The notes below the pieces were generated by a model. The model searched no databases, had not been told where the DNA came from, and was given only the letters and a program-made list of their open reading frames with translations. The translations under genes and the position numbers were made by a program. A DNA stretch of 52,533 bases from Terriglobia bacterium (GTDB lineage: Bacteria; Acidobacteriota; Terriglobia; Bryobacterales; Bryobacteraceae), in contig JAIQFN010000041.1 in assembly GCA_020073265.1 (NCBI GenBank), forward strand, positions 1 to 52,533, written 5' to 3'. Of this stretch, positions 1 through 8,400 are shown piece by piece. Within the stretch, counting starts at the first letter, position 1, and every line of letters starts with the position of its first letter.

Positions 1-48
1 CTCCGCGCCCGCGAAGCCTCCCACTACCTCTTCGCCGCCCGCCAATGA
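1..48 (+). CDS. C-terminal end of an upstream gene (partial)
   Basis: Frame 1 reads 15 sense codons (ending HYLFAARQ) and stops at TGA 46-48. The composition fits a real coding end, and the following palindromic repeat begins exactly at the stop, as is usual for intergenic repeats. The family cannot be named from 15 residues. It may simply be chance open frame, so confidence is modest. Confidence 0.4.
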   Translation, partial: LRAREASHYLFAARQ

Positions 49-140
49 CTCGGGGACAGACGAATCTGTCCCTAGCGGCAATATTTTCTTTGGAGCCATG
101 CCAGGTCTTCGCGCGTGGACAGATCCGTCTGTCCCCGAGT
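48..140. repeat. Inverted pair of REP-like palindromes
   Basis: Two short palindromes face each other. The left one is 53-72 (GGGACAGA, loop CGAA, TCTGTCCC). The right one is 117-134 (GGACAGA, loop TCCG, TCTGTCC). The 24-base arms 48-71 and 117-140 are reverse complements with one mismatch, so the whole can also fold as one long hairpin with a 45-base loop. This architecture resembles REP/BIME elements mobilised by RAYT (REP-associated tyrosine) transposases; no RAYT gene is visible here. It lies between the partial gene at 1-48 and the hydrolase start at 226. Confidence 0.7.
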
Positions 141-225
141 TTCTTCGCCACCGTGGCGCACGCTTCAGCGTGCCGCGTGCGCACTCATGCGCACGCCAGA
201 CTCCGCTAAACTGCAAGTAGCGCCC

Positions 226-1365
226 ATGCTGAGGAACAGTCTCACCCTGCTGCTGGCCCTCACCCTCCCGCTCGCCCGCACCGCCGCGCAACCGCACGCC
301 CCCATCGTCCCCACCAACGACGAAATCCGCTCCATCCTCGCCGACCGCATCGACACAAAGCGCCAGGCCGTCGGCATTGTGGTCGGCGTCATCGATTCAG
401 GCGGCAGCAGAATCGTCAGCTACGGCAGTCTCGATCGCAACGACCCGCGCCCCGTCACCGGCGACACCGTGTTCGAGGTCGGCTCCATCACGAAATTGTT
501 CACCGCTCTGCTGCTCACCGACATGGGGCAGCGCGGCGAAGTCGCCCTCACCGATCCGGTCGCGAAATACCTGCCTCGCGGTGTCCAGGTCCCGGAGCGC
601 GCCGGCCGGTCCATCACGCTCGAAGACCTCGCCACCCACACCTCCGGTCTGCCGCGCTCGCCCACCAACCTCGCGCCCAAGGACCCCGCCAATCCCTTCG
701 CGGACTATTCGGCGCAGCGCCTCTACGATTTTCTGTCCAGCTATCAGTTGACCCGCGACATCGGCTCCGAATGGGAATATTCGAATCTGGGATCCGGATT
801 GCTCGGCTTGGCTTTGACGCTGCGCGCGCACGATGATTACGGCGATCTGGTCGAGACGCGCATCGCCCGTCCGCTCGACATGCACAGCACGCGCGTCGCG
901 CTCGACCACGAGGAAAAAGCGCGGCTGGCCATCGGACACAACAGCCGGCTCGCTCCCGTGCCCAACTGGGATTTTCAGGCGCTGGCCGGCGCTGCCGCGC
1001 TGCACTCCACCGCGAGCGACCTGTTGAAATTCCTCGCGGCCGCCCTGGGATACACCAAATCGCCGCTCGCTCCCGCCCTGTCCGCCATGCTCACGGTTCG
1101 CCGGCCCACTACCGAGCCGGGCCTCGAAAACGCGCTGGGCTGGCAAGTCTCACGGCCCGATGCGTTGCAGATCGTTTGGAAAGACGGCCAGACTCTCGGC
1201 TACTGTAGCTTCGTGGGTTTCAATCCCCTCGCGCGCATCGGCGTCGTGGTGCTTTCCAACACCGCCACCGCCCGCGGCGTCAACGATATCGGGATGCACG
1301 TGCTGGTCTCGAAGTCGCGCTTGTTCATGCTGCCGCACACCGTGCCGGCCAGGCAAATCGAGTAA
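226..1365 (+). CDS. Serine beta-lactamase-like hydrolase (class C / PBP4* family), exported
   Basis: A 379-residue member of the serine beta-lactamase superfamily (Beta-lactamase, PF00144), whose members are class C beta-lactamases, D-peptidases and esterases. The start at ATG 226 is chosen because it opens a clear signal peptide (MLRNSLTLLLALTLPLA, then an AQ cleavage zone); an upstream GTG at 115 would place the palindromic repeat inside the protein. The SxxK motif is S87-I-T-K90 (in VGSITKLF), the YxN motif is Y185-S-N187, and the third motif is the DGQTLG segment near residue 320. Expected periplasmic. Followed 10 bases later by a DinB gene. True beta-lactamase versus peptidase or esterase activity cannot be decided from sequence. 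Confidence 0.9.
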   Translation: MLRNSLTLLLALTLPLARTAAQPHAPIVPTNDEIRSILADRIDTKRQAVGIVVGVIDSGGSRIVSYGSLDRNDPRPVTGDTVFEVGSITKLFTALLLTDMGQRGEVALTDPVAKYLPRGVQVPERAGRSITLEDLATHTSGLPRSPTNLAPKDPANPFADYSAQRLYDFLSSYQLTRDIGSEWEYSNLGSGLLGLALTLRAHDDYGDLVETRIARPLDMHSTRVALDHEEKARLAIGHNSRLAPVPNWDFQALAGAAALHSTASDLLKFLAAALGYTKSPLAPALSAMLTVRRPTTEPGLENALGWQVSRPDALQIVWKDGQTLGYCSFVGFNPLARIGVVVLSNTATARGVNDIGMHVLVSKSRLFMLPHTVPARQIE

Positions 1366-1368
1366 TAT
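1363..1368 (+). promoter_or_regulatory. Possible -10 box (TAATAT) for the DinB gene
   Basis: TAATAT sits over the stop codon of the preceding gene, with 7 bases to ATG 1376. No ribosome-binding site fits in the gap, so transcription would start at or next to the ATG (leaderless mRNA). No convincing -35 box is visible 17 bases upstream. Weak evidence, supported by similar spacing at 4191 and 49343. Confidence 0.25.
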
Positions 1369-1375
1369 AGATCGC

Positions 1376-1918
1376 ATGCTGACCGAAAAGGAACGCCAAA
1401 GTGCGCTCAACCGGCTGACGCGCACGCGCCAGGCATTGCTGGATGCAGTCGACGGCGTGACCGACAACCAGGCCCGGTGGAAGCCCGCGCCGGATCGCTG
1501 GTCGATCCTCGAATATGTCGAGCATCTCGCCGTCTCCGACGACGAGCTGGTCCAGATGATCGAGCGCAGCCTGAAAACGCCGGCCCGTCCGGAGACCGAG
1601 GAGCAACGCAAGGAACGCGAGCAGAAAATTCGCGAGATCCCGGTGCCGCGCGGCGCCAATCGCGCGCCGGAGATGTTGCGGCCCAGCGCGCGTTTTGCAT
1701 CGCTCTCGGACGCAGTGGCCGCGTTCCTACAGGCGCGCGAACGCACGCTCGAATATGCGCGCACCACGCAGGCCGACCTGCGCAGCCACTTCACGCCGCA
1801 CACCGTGCTCGGCCCTCTGGATGGCTACCAATGGCTGACCGGGAACGCGCACCACGTGGACACGCACGCCGCGCATATCATCGAGATCCGCGCGATGCCG
1901 AATTTCCCCGCCGCGTAA
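1376..1918 (+). CDS. DinB family protein
   Basis: A 180-residue protein of the DinB/YfiT-like four-helix superfamily, whose members bind a divalent metal through three histidines and include thiol-dependent S-transferases. The N-terminal helix is followed by the typical PAPDRWSILEYVEHL signature with the first metal-ligand histidine. A distal HHVDTHAAHI segment, near the C-terminus, supplies the second pair. A charged linker (residues about 75-100) separates the halves. The start is the first ATG after the upstream stop, with no ribosome-binding site. One of four DinB-like genes in this window. Substrate unknown. Confidence 0.85.
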   Translation: MLTEKERQSALNRLTRTRQALLDAVDGVTDNQARWKPAPDRWSILEYVEHLAVSDDELVQMIERSLKTPARPETEEQRKEREQKIREIPVPRGANRAPEMLRPSARFASLSDAVAAFLQARERTLEYARTTQADLRSHFTPHTVLGPLDGYQWLTGNAHHVDTHAAHIIEIRAMPNFPAA

Positions 1919-1919
1919 C

Positions 1920-3305
1920 TTAGCGCTTGCCGATCTCCGATTTCTCCGCGGCCTGGATGGTCGCCTCCGCGTCCGGCTTCAGAATGTAGCCGGCCTTCAG
2001 ATTTTTCTCGGTGACGTTTTTCACCGCGTCGACATACGCCTTGTGCGTCGGATACAAGGCCGCGAGCTTCTCCTTGTCGAAGTCGACATGCGATCCATAC
2101 AGCCGGCAGAAACTGGGTCCGGTATTCTGACCGGTATTGACTCCGGTCGGCACCGCCTCTTCGGCCAGGCGAATGCCGCCCAGCGCGATCCCATCCGCGT
2201 CGCGCGCGATGGCCGGCGGCGTGCTGTCGGAAAACGTGATCGGCGGAGCAGTGGGCGGCGCCGTCCCGTCCTTGATCCAACGCGCCATGTCGTCGTACGC
2301 CGCGTCGAAGACGTAGCGGAACGGAATCTGGCTGTAAGGAGGTTTGTCGCATTGACCAGTAGCCGCACCATTCGCAGCCGCAGCCGCGTTGAGCCGCGCG
2401 ATCTCGGCGAAGTGCCGCGCGGATTCCGAATCGACGTGCGAAGCGCCCGCCACTTCCCAGGTCCGGAACTTGTCGGTATCCGGCTGCCGCGCCGCCGGGC
2501 CGCGCACATCCGTCTCAGAGAGCATCTTCCACACTTTGACGCCCAGATCCGTGCGGATCTTGCCGCCGCCGCCGTGCAGCATCACCGCGTCGAACACCGG
2601 ATTCAACGGATGCACGGAGTTGACGTAGATGGCCAGGCGCCCGGCCGACTGCGAGTGGCCGCTCGCGATCACGCGCTCCACTTTGAGATCGCCCATCACG
2701 TTGGTCTTGGCTTTCCCGCGGACCGCCAGCGCCACGGCCGCCATGATGTCGTAAGAGAGCGCGTCGTTAGTGATCTTGCCGCCCTCGGTCACGTCCAGCG
2801 TTCCGTAGCGCGCCGGACTCCAAGCCTTCAGCGCATCCACGCCGACGCGCTGCGCCGACACACCGATCCACGCGTAGCCGGCGCGAACGAAATGCCCGGA
2901 CGATTGGAACCAGTCCATCTCCAGGTCGCGGCTTCCGGTCACGTTGGTCCACTCGACGATCGCGGTCCCGTTGAACTTTCTCGCGGAAGTGGGCCGCCGC
3001 ACCACGATGCGCGTCTTATAAGGATGGCCGCTGTCGATCACGCTGCCGTCGGCGTCGGCCGGCGTGTTGTAGCGATTGGCCGATCCTTCGATAAAGAACT
3101 CTTCTTCGACGTAGCCGCTTTTGGCCAGATCGAGAAAGGTGTGATTGAAAGTGTAGCCGTGCGACGCATCGGGCGGCTGCGTGGTCCAGGCGATCGGACC
3201 GGTGACAGTGGGAACGGGAACCGTCGCGCGCTGATCGGCGGCGAACGTGCTGCCGGACAACGCGAAAAACGCGACTGCGACGAAGAGCAATGGCTGAATC
3301 CGCAT
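1920..3305 (-). CDS. Secreted alpha/beta hydrolase domain protein
   Basis: A 461-residue exported protein. The start at 3305 gives a clean signal peptide (MRIQPLLFVAVAFFALSG, cleaved near FAA-DQ). The mature part matches the alpha/beta-hydrolase-domain family common in Acidobacteria and Proteobacteria: the nucleophile elbow ASGHSQSAG places the probable catalytic Ser at about residue 218. A later GASHVDSES segment may carry the catalytic His. The N-terminal third (VTGPIAW...) is the family's beta-rich cap. A longer open frame runs upstream to 3749 but lacks protein-like character. Convergent with the DinB gene, one base between stops. Substrate unknown; probably an esterase or lipase-like enzyme. 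Confidence 0.8.
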   Translation of the reverse strand: MRIQPLLFVAVAFFALSGSTFAADQRATVPVPTVTGPIAWTTQPPDASHGYTFNHTFLDLAKSGYVEEEFFIEGSANRYNTPADADGSVIDSGHPYKTRIVVRRPTSARKFNGTAIVEWTNVTGSRDLEMDWFQSSGHFVRAGYAWIGVSAQRVGVDALKAWSPARYGTLDVTEGGKITNDALSYDIMAAVALAVRGKAKTNVMGDLKVERVIASGHSQSAGRLAIYVNSVHPLNPVFDAVMLHGGGGKIRTDLGVKVWKMLSETDVRGPAARQPDTDKFRTWEVAGASHVDSESARHFAEIARLNAAAAANGAATGQCDKPPYSQIPFRYVFDAAYDDMARWIKDGTAPPTAPPITFSDSTPPAIARDADGIALGGIRLAEEAVPTGVNTGQNTGPSFCRLYGSHVDFDKEKLAALYPTHKAYVDAVKNVTEKNLKAGYILKPDAEATIQAAEKSEIGKR

Positions 3306-3346
3306 CCTTGATTTATATCGCCTTGGAAGCGCGCAGCGCAAACCAG

Positions 3347-4153
3347 TCACTGGCCGGCAAGGTCGTCGGCGAAGAAGTTGGATGCGCCGCAGTCCGGACA
3401 GCGATACGCGCGGAACCAGATCCAGCGTTTTCGCACCACACCGCGATCCACAAGTCCATCGGACGCGTGGGCCTGGCCGCAGCGGACGCAGACGTTGACG
3501 CGCGGTGTAGTATCCACTGCCTCGCCGACAGTGCCGAAGTAGAACGCCCAGCCGTACACCTGGGCCCGCGTGTGAAAAACGCGATCCACCAGGCGCAGCG
3601 CGCCGACCGAGGCGGCCAGCAGCGGCTCCCAGACGGACGGCAACTGCATCTGCCGCTGGACCACAATGTCTTTTGTGTTTCGGCTGTTCCAGAAGGCCAT
3701 CGAGCTGCACAACACTCGAGTCGCGACGTGCGGCAGGCCGAAGTACCACGACAGCATCCGCGCGAGTTCGCTCTCCGACCCGAACAGGTTCACATGGCCG
3801 CCCGAGTCGGCGTAGACCTTGCGATAGATGCGGTCGCTCAGAGTTCGGGCGTCCGGCACCGCGGCGTAGATGGCTCCGTCTTGCTTGACGACACGGCCGA
3901 TCTCCTGCAGCGCGCGCTTGAGTTGCTCGAAGTGCTCCAGGCTGTGATTCAGGAGCACCGCGTCGAAGCTCCGCGAGCGAAACGGAAGCTGGGCGGCGTC
4001 GGACTGGACCAGGCGGCCCGGGCCGCGGCTGGATTTGAGATCCACGCTCACCACCACCAGGTGAGGATAAGCGCCGGCAGAAAAACTTCCGTCCCGCGAA
4101 CCCAGGTCGAGCACGCGTGCGCCTTCCGCGAGATGGTCCAGTATCTCGTGCAA
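3347..4153 (-). CDS. SAM-dependent methyltransferase with C-terminal zinc ribbon
   Basis: A 268-residue class I methyltransferase (Methyltransf_11 type). Motif I is RVLDLGSRDGSF near residues 13-24; the acidic end of strand 2 is VSVDLKSS. The post-motif segment LLNHSLEHFEQLKRAL is the usual LxHVLEH signature. The C-terminus adds two CxxC pairs (CVRCG and CPDCG), suggesting a structural zinc site. The start is TTG 4153, because an in-frame stop lies at 4172-4174 and no ATG intervenes; a GAGAG ribosome-binding site precedes the TTG. It is divergent from the cupin gene at 4191. Substrate unknown. Confidence 0.8.
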   Translation of the reverse strand: MHEILDHLAEGARVLDLGSRDGSFSAGAYPHLVVVSVDLKSSRGPGRLVQSDAAQLPFRSRSFDAVLLNHSLEHFEQLKRALQEIGRVVKQDGAIYAAVPDARTLSDRIYRKVYADSGGHVNLFGSESELARMLSWYFGLPHVATRVLCSSMAFWNSRNTKDIVVQRQMQLPSVWEPLLAASVGALRLVDRVFHTRAQVYGWAFYFGTVGEAVDTTPRVNVCVRCGQAHASDGLVDRGVVRKRWIWFRAYRCPDCGASNFFADDLAGQ

Positions 4154-4178
4154 TTCAATCTCTCGTTCAGACTAAGGC

Positions 4179-4184
4179 TACAAT
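4179..4184 (+). promoter_or_regulatory. Probable -10 box (TACAAT) for the cupin gene
   Basis: TACAAT is separated from ATG 4191 by only 6 bases, so the transcript would begin at the start codon itself (leaderless). A partial -35 (TTCAAT, 4154-4159) lies about 19 bases upstream. It is in the 37-base gap between two divergent genes, so a promoter must be here or nearby. Confidence 0.4.
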
Positions 4185-4190
4185 ACTCGC

Positions 4191-4592
4191 ATGCTTACTC
4201 GACGCGACGCGATCGCCAGCACCCCGTTGCTGCTACTGCTTCAGGCCGCCGGCAGCGCCCAGCCGGCGCCGCGCGGCCCCATCTTTCAACAAGAACTGCC
4301 CAACCTGAACCTGGACGATTGGCAGGTCACCGTGTCCGAGATCGTGCAAGCTCCCGGGCAAGCCGGACGGCCGCATCGGCACCCCGGTTTCGTGCTGGTA
4401 TATGTCGTCGACGGCGAGCTGGTGACGAAGGTCTCCGGCCAGGCGGAGACGGCTTACAAAGCCGGCCAGGTTTTTTGGGAAGCTCCCGGCAGCACGCACG
4501 AGGTTTCGCGCAACCCCAGCGACTCCAAGCCGGTGAAATTCGTGGCCTTCATTTTCGCCAAAAAAGGCCTGCAGTTGACCACGCCTGCATAG
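4191..4592 (+). CDS. Exported small cupin protein (Tat-type signal)
   Basis: A 133-residue protein with an N-terminal signal MLTRRDAIASTPLLLLL. The twin arginine followed by a hydrophobic core suggests Tat export. The rest is one cupin barrel. Motif 1 is GRPHRHPGFVLVYVVDGE, with metal-ligand histidines at RHRH-like positions; the second motif is the GQVFWEAPGSTHEV segment with a further histidine. Length is typical of single-domain RmlC-like cupins. No ribosome-binding site precedes the ATG, consistent with a leaderless transcript. Function unknown; metal binding is inferred from the conserved histidines. Confidence 0.8.
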   Translation: MLTRRDAIASTPLLLLLQAAGSAQPAPRGPIFQQELPNLNLDDWQVTVSEIVQAPGQAGRPHRHPGFVLVYVVDGELVTKVSGQAETAYKAGQVFWEAPGSTHEVSRNPSDSKPVKFVAFIFAKKGLQLTTPA

Positions 4593-4603
4593 CGTCCGAT
4601 TCA

Positions 4604-4990
4604 TCAATCGCCGGTCGGAACAATGCCGGCATTTTCGACCATGAGGATCATGGTGCGCTGAGGCGCGCGTGTGCGGTGCACCACTCCTTTCGGAACCACG
4701 ATTCCCTGGCCCGGCGCGAGCGCGACCGTGCGGCCCTCCAGATCGATCAGCAGTTGCCCGTCGACGACGTAGAAGAACTCGTCATCGTCGTCGTGTTTGT
4801 GCCAGTGATATTCGCCTTCGATGACGCCCAGCCGGACCACCGATCCGTTCACCTGGCACAGCGTCTGGTTGTACCACTTGTGCGTGACCGCATCAGCCAA
4901 AGCGTTGGTGTCGACGATCTCCAGCGGCTTATGCAGGATGTTCAAGCGCGTGTCGTAGGGATAGGTCTGGGGAGTGCTCATAAAACTCAT
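4604..4990 (-). CDS. Cupin domain protein, last gene of the ATP-grasp operon
   Basis: A 128-residue cytoplasmic single-domain cupin. Motif 1 is YHWHKHDDDDEFFYVVDG (His-x-His plus acidic run), and motif 2 contains GIVVPKGVVHRTRA. ATG 4990 (MSFMSTPQ) is preferred to ATG 4981 because GGAAG sits 7 bases before it. It begins 16 bases after the transglutaminase-like gene on the same strand, so it is probably co-transcribed with the three genes upstream. Similar cupins are often described as mannose-6-phosphate isomerase-like, but catalytic function cannot be assigned. Convergent with the Tat cupin at 4191-4592; the two are not close sequence copies. Confidence 0.85.
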   Translation of the reverse strand: MSFMSTPQTYPYDTRLNILHKPLEIVDTNALADAVTHKWYNQTLCQVNGSVVRLGVIEGEYHWHKHDDDDEFFYVVDGQLLIDLEGRTVALAPGQGIVVPKGVVHRTRAPQRTMILMVENAGIVPTGD

Positions 4991-5006
4991 GATGGCACTT
5001 CCGCGC

Positions 5007-5981
5007 TCACTGCTGCTGTTGCTCGGCGGCGACTTGATCCGCTTCCGCCCGTTCGGTCTGCAACACCGCCGACCAATCCTCCGATTCCATTTCCACTTCG
5101 GGCGGCGGCGGTTTGTCGGAGGGCGCCACCCGGACCGCGACCGTAAGCTCGCTCGAAGCATCGCCTTTGAAAACGCCGCGCGTCGGCGGCACGTCGGCGT
5201 AGTCGCGGCCGACCGCCGTTCGCACGTGGCTCTCGCCGGCCAGCACGTTGTTGGTGGGATCCAGGCCCAGCCAACCAAGCTCGGGCAGATACGCTTCGAT
5301 CCAGGCGTGCGTGGCTCCTTCGGTGGACCTGGTCTTGCTGCCGGCCTTGTGAAACAGGTATCCGCTCACGTAGCGGCACGGAATGCCCATGCGCCGCACC
5401 AGCGCGATCATGATGTGCGCATAGTCCTGGCAAACGCCCTGGCGGTTGCGCAACGCATCGTCCACCGGCGAATCGACGCGCGTGCTCTTGGGCGTATAGG
5501 TGATCTCGCGATGCAGGAGGGAATTCAACTCGACCAGCAACTGCACGGGATCGCGGTGCGACGCCTCGTCGCCGGCCGGCACGCCGTGCTCGTTCGCGAA
5601 CTCCTCGACCAGAGCAGTCCGGTCGGCGAACTGGCTGGGCGCGAGCATTTCCCAAAAGTCGCCGGAGGCCAGTTGCGCGCGCAATTGTCCCCACGCGTCG
5701 CCACCCAAGCTTTCGGGAAGGGCGGGCCGCGGCGCGACATCCACCATGGCCTCCGCGACGATGGTCAACTGGCGGTGAGCGCTGGGGACGTCGAAATGAT
5801 GCACCACATTTCCCAGGTGATCCCGGTAGGACTGCACGCGCGTGCGGGGCAGAACGCTCAGCTCGAAGCTCAGGCAGCGCTGCTCGGCCTCCGAGCGCGG
5901 ATGCATGCGCAGCTCCATGATGCTCTCGCTGACGGCGGCGGAGTAGCGGAATTTCGTCAAGTGCCGGATCGAATAAAACAT
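5007..5981 (-). CDS. Transglutaminase-like cysteine protease
   Basis: A 324-residue protein of the bacterial transglutaminase-like family. The N-terminal beta-rich domain (Bact_transglu_N, roughly residues 1-85, starting MFYSIRHLTKFRY) precedes the papain-like core. The triad is visible: C184 in GVCQDYAH, H225 in THAWIEAYLP, and D241 in GLDPTNN. The end is glutamine-rich (QQQQ). The start codon overlaps the stop of the alpha-E gene by one base. In known genomes this family repeatedly sits with alpha-E and circularly permuted ATP-grasp genes, where it is predicted to be a peptidase or isopeptidase acting on the ligase product. Confidence 0.92.
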   Translation of the reverse strand: MFYSIRHLTKFRYSAAVSESIMELRMHPRSEAEQRCLSFELSVLPRTRVQSYRDHLGNVVHHFDVPSAHRQLTIVAEAMVDVAPRPALPESLGGDAWGQLRAQLASGDFWEMLAPSQFADRTALVEEFANEHGVPAGDEASHRDPVQLLVELNSLLHREITYTPKSTRVDSPVDDALRNRQGVCQDYAHIMIALVRRMGIPCRYVSGYLFHKAGSKTRSTEGATHAWIEAYLPELGWLGLDPTNNVLAGESHVRTAVGRDYADVPPTRGVFKGDASSELTVAVRVAPSDKPPPPEVEMESEDWSAVLQTERAEADQVAAEQQQQ

Positions 5982-6916
5982 CAGGCTCCTAGCGCCGCCT
6001 CAATCGGGTAACTGATATACACCTGATAAATTCCGGCGTGAATCTGTCCGCACAGGCGCCGGATGCCCGCGGAAAACTCGTGCAGGTTGCTCATGATTTC
6101 TTCGAGCGGCGTGTAGCTCAGCGACGCCGCCAGTCGCCCGGCCAGTTTTCCCAAACGGTCCGATTTCCGCGTGGTGGCCTGGTTCACCGCTTCGAGCGAT
6201 TGCCCCAGCCGCTCCACGCCGAATCGCACCGAGTGCGGAAACTCGGCGTTAAGCAGCAGAAACTCGGCCACGCGTTCGGGCCTGAGGTCGGCGGTATAGA
6301 CCTTGCAATACGCCTCGAACGCGGTGCAGCTTCTGAGCAAGCCGATCCACTCCATGTGCTCGGCGGCGCTGGAGGGCTCGGCTCCGGCCCGATAAAACTC
6401 CTGGAAGTGCGAATCGATGAGCCGGGCGGTATGCTGCACTCGTTCGATAAATCGGCCGGCCTGGATGAACTGCCAGCCTTCGCCGTGGAGCATGGTGGAA
6501 TCGGTAATGCCGTGGAACAGATGCGAGCTCTGCGTAACCGCGCTCACCAGATCGAAGGGCTGCGCGCGAAACGACTGCGGCGTCCCGATGCGCTTGGATT
6601 CGTGAAAAAGGCGATTGATCTCTTCCCACATTTCGGAACTGATTTGTTCGCGCACCTGCCGCGCATTCTCGCGGGCGGCGCCGATGGAGCTGACGATCTG
6701 ATCGAGTGCGTAGGCTTGGGCGGTTGGAAATTCGTCACCCTGCAGTTTCTCGCGGGATCCCAGCGAAGCGAGCACCCGAGGCCAGCGGCGGCCCTCGGAT
6801 CCCAGATCGTGCTCGAGCATCAAGTTCAGATGCACACCCATGACACGCGCGGTGTGCTCGGCGCGCTCCAGGTAGCGGCTCATCCAGTACAGGCTGTCGG
6901 CGACGCGGGAGAGCAT
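5981..6916 (-). CDS. Alpha-E domain protein (DUF403)
   Basis: A 311-residue all-helical protein that begins MLSRVADSLYWMSRYLERAE, the diagnostic opening of the alpha-E family (PF04168). The start at 6916 is preceded by AGAGG; the longer open frame to 7096 adds only shadow sequence from the neighbouring gene. The family has no known catalytic activity. It occurs next to, or fused with, circularly permuted ATP-grasp domains and is thought to help that enzyme. The gene lies 13 bases downstream of the ATP-grasp gene and overlaps the transglutaminase-like gene by one base. Confidence 0.92.
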   Translation of the reverse strand: MLSRVADSLYWMSRYLERAEHTARVMGVHLNLMLEHDLGSEGRRWPRVLASLGSREKLQGDEFPTAQAYALDQIVSSIGAARENARQVREQISSEMWEEINRLFHESKRIGTPQSFRAQPFDLVSAVTQSSHLFHGITDSTMLHGEGWQFIQAGRFIERVQHTARLIDSHFQEFYRAGAEPSSAAEHMEWIGLLRSCTAFEAYCKVYTADLRPERVAEFLLLNAEFPHSVRFGVERLGQSLEAVNQATTRKSDRLGKLAGRLAASLSYTPLEEIMSNLHEFSAGIRRLCGQIHAGIYQVYISYPIEAALGA

Positions 6917-6929
6917 TACGGCGATCCTC

Positions 6930-8390
6930 TCAATACAACACCCATGTATCCTTGCTTCCTCCGCCTTGCGACGAGTTGACCACCAGCGATCCCTTGCGCA
7001 AAGCGACGCGAGTGAGGCCGCCGGGCACGATGGTGATCTTGTCGCCGTAGAGCACGTAGGGGCGCAGGTCGACGTGCCGCGGCTCGACGCTTCCATCCAA
7101 AAAGCAGGGCGCCCGGGAGAGCTGCAGCGTGGGCTGCGCGATGTAGTTTCTCGGGTCGGCCTGGATGCGGCGGCGAAACTCTTCGCGCTCGCCGGCGGTG
7201 CTGTACGGGCCGATCAGCATGCCATAGCCGCCCGATTCGCCCACGGCCTTGACCACGTATTGATCCAGGTGTTCGAGCACGTGCTGGCGCTCGGCGGGCT
7301 GGCTGCACAGAAAGGTCTCGACATTGTCGAGCACCGGATCCTCGCCCAGAAAATATTTGATGATTTTCGGCACGTAGGCGTACAGAGCCTTGTCGTCCGC
7401 TACGCCCGTTCCCAGCGCGTTGGCCAGCGTCACGTTGCCGGCGCGGTAGGCGTTGAAAAGTCCGGCCACGCCCAAGGTGGAGTCGGCGCGGAAGGCCAGC
7501 GGATCGATGTAGTCATCGTCGACGCGGCGGTAGATCACGTCCACGCGGCGCAATCCGGCGGTGGTGCGCATGTAGACCAGGTTGTCGTGCACGGCCAGGT
7601 CGCGGCCTTCCACCAGCTCGATGCCCATCTGCCGCGCCAGGAAGGCGTGCTCGAAGTAGGCGGAGTTGTAGACGCCCGGGGTGAGCAACACGATGTTGGG
7701 GTCCGGCCGGCCCTCGGGGGCGAGCGCGCGCAGGGTGGCGAGCAGCGCCTCGCTGTAGTGATCGATGGACCGCACGCCGGCTTTTCGGAACAATTCCGGG
7801 AAGATGCGTTTCATGACCTGGCGCGAGGTGAGCATGTAGGACACGCCGCTCGGAACGCGCAGATTGTCCTCGAGCACGACGAAGCGGCCGTCCGGCAGCC
7901 GGATCAGGTCGGTGCCGACGACGGTGACGTAGATGTTCTTGGGAACCGTGATTCCGCGCATCTCGCGGCGGAAATGCTTGCAGGAATAAACGATTTCGCG
8001 CGGCACCACGCCGTCGGCGAGACACCGGCCGTCGCTGTAGATATCGCGCAGGAACAGATTCAACGCGGTGATGCGCTGTGCGAGTCCGCGCTCGATGGTC
8101 TCCCACTCGGCGCTGGTGATGATGCGCGGCAGAAGGTCGTGGGGGAAAATGCGTTCGGTACCTTCTTCGCGGCCGTAAACGGTAAAGGTGATGCCCTGAT
8201 GGAGGAACGAGACGTCGGCCGACTGTTTGCGGCGCCGCATTTCGGCCAGGGGCATCTCCTGAAGCATCTCGTACAAGGCGCGGTAGTGCGGCCGGGGAAC
8301 GGACTCCGCTTCGAACATCTCGTCGAAGGCGCCGTCGAGCCAATAATCGTGAAACCGGACTTGCTGGGAAGTGTCGAAAGCGGGCGTCAT
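6930..8390 (-). CDS. Circularly permuted type 2 ATP-grasp protein (DUF404/DUF407)
   Basis: A 486-residue predicted ATP-dependent carboxylate-amine ligase of the circularly permuted ATP-grasp class. Family hallmarks are present: the FDEMFEAE opening, [10 protein letters not shown], the central [18 protein letters not shown] segment, [18 protein letters not shown], and the late nucleotide-binding [18 protein letters not shown] with its glycine-rich loop. It ends in [15 protein letters not shown], also characteristic. The start at 8390 has GGAGGG 6 bases upstream. It is the first of four close-set genes. Published comparative genomics (amidoligase surveys) predicts that this class makes small peptides or peptide tags, but no substrate is established. 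Confidence 0.93.
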   Translation of the reverse strand: MTPAFDTSQQVRFHDYWLDGAFDEMFEAESVPRPHYRALYEMLQEMPLAEMRRRKQSADVSFLHQGITFTVYGREEGTERIFPHDLLPRIITSAEWETIERGLAQRITALNLFLRDIYSDGRCLADGVVPREIVYSCKHFRREMRGITVPKNIYVTVVGTDLIRLPDGRFVVLEDNLRVPSGVSYMLTSRQVMKRIFPELFRKAGVRSIDHYSEALLATLRALAPEGRPDPNIVLLTPGVYNSAYFEHAFLARQMGIELVEGRDLAVHDNLVYMRTTAGLRRVDVIYRRVDDDYIDPLAFRADSTLGVAGLFNAYRAGNVTLANALGTGVADDKALYAYVPKIIKYFLGEDPVLDNVETFLCSQPAERQHVLEHLDQYVVKAVGESGGYGMLIGPYSTAGEREEFRRRIQADPRNYIAQPTLQLSRAPCFLDGSVEPRHVDLRPYVLYGDKITIVPGGLTRVALRKGSLVVNSSQGGGSKDTWVLY

Positions 8391-8400
8391 GCAATCCCTC

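Noticed and set aside
115-225. GTG start for the beta-lactamase-like protein
   Set aside because: It would translate the palindromic repeat and bury the signal peptide 37 residues inside.
3290-5146. A 618-codon plus-strand open frame
   Set aside because: It runs antisense to the methyltransferase and across the real Tat-cupin gene in another frame; no motifs.
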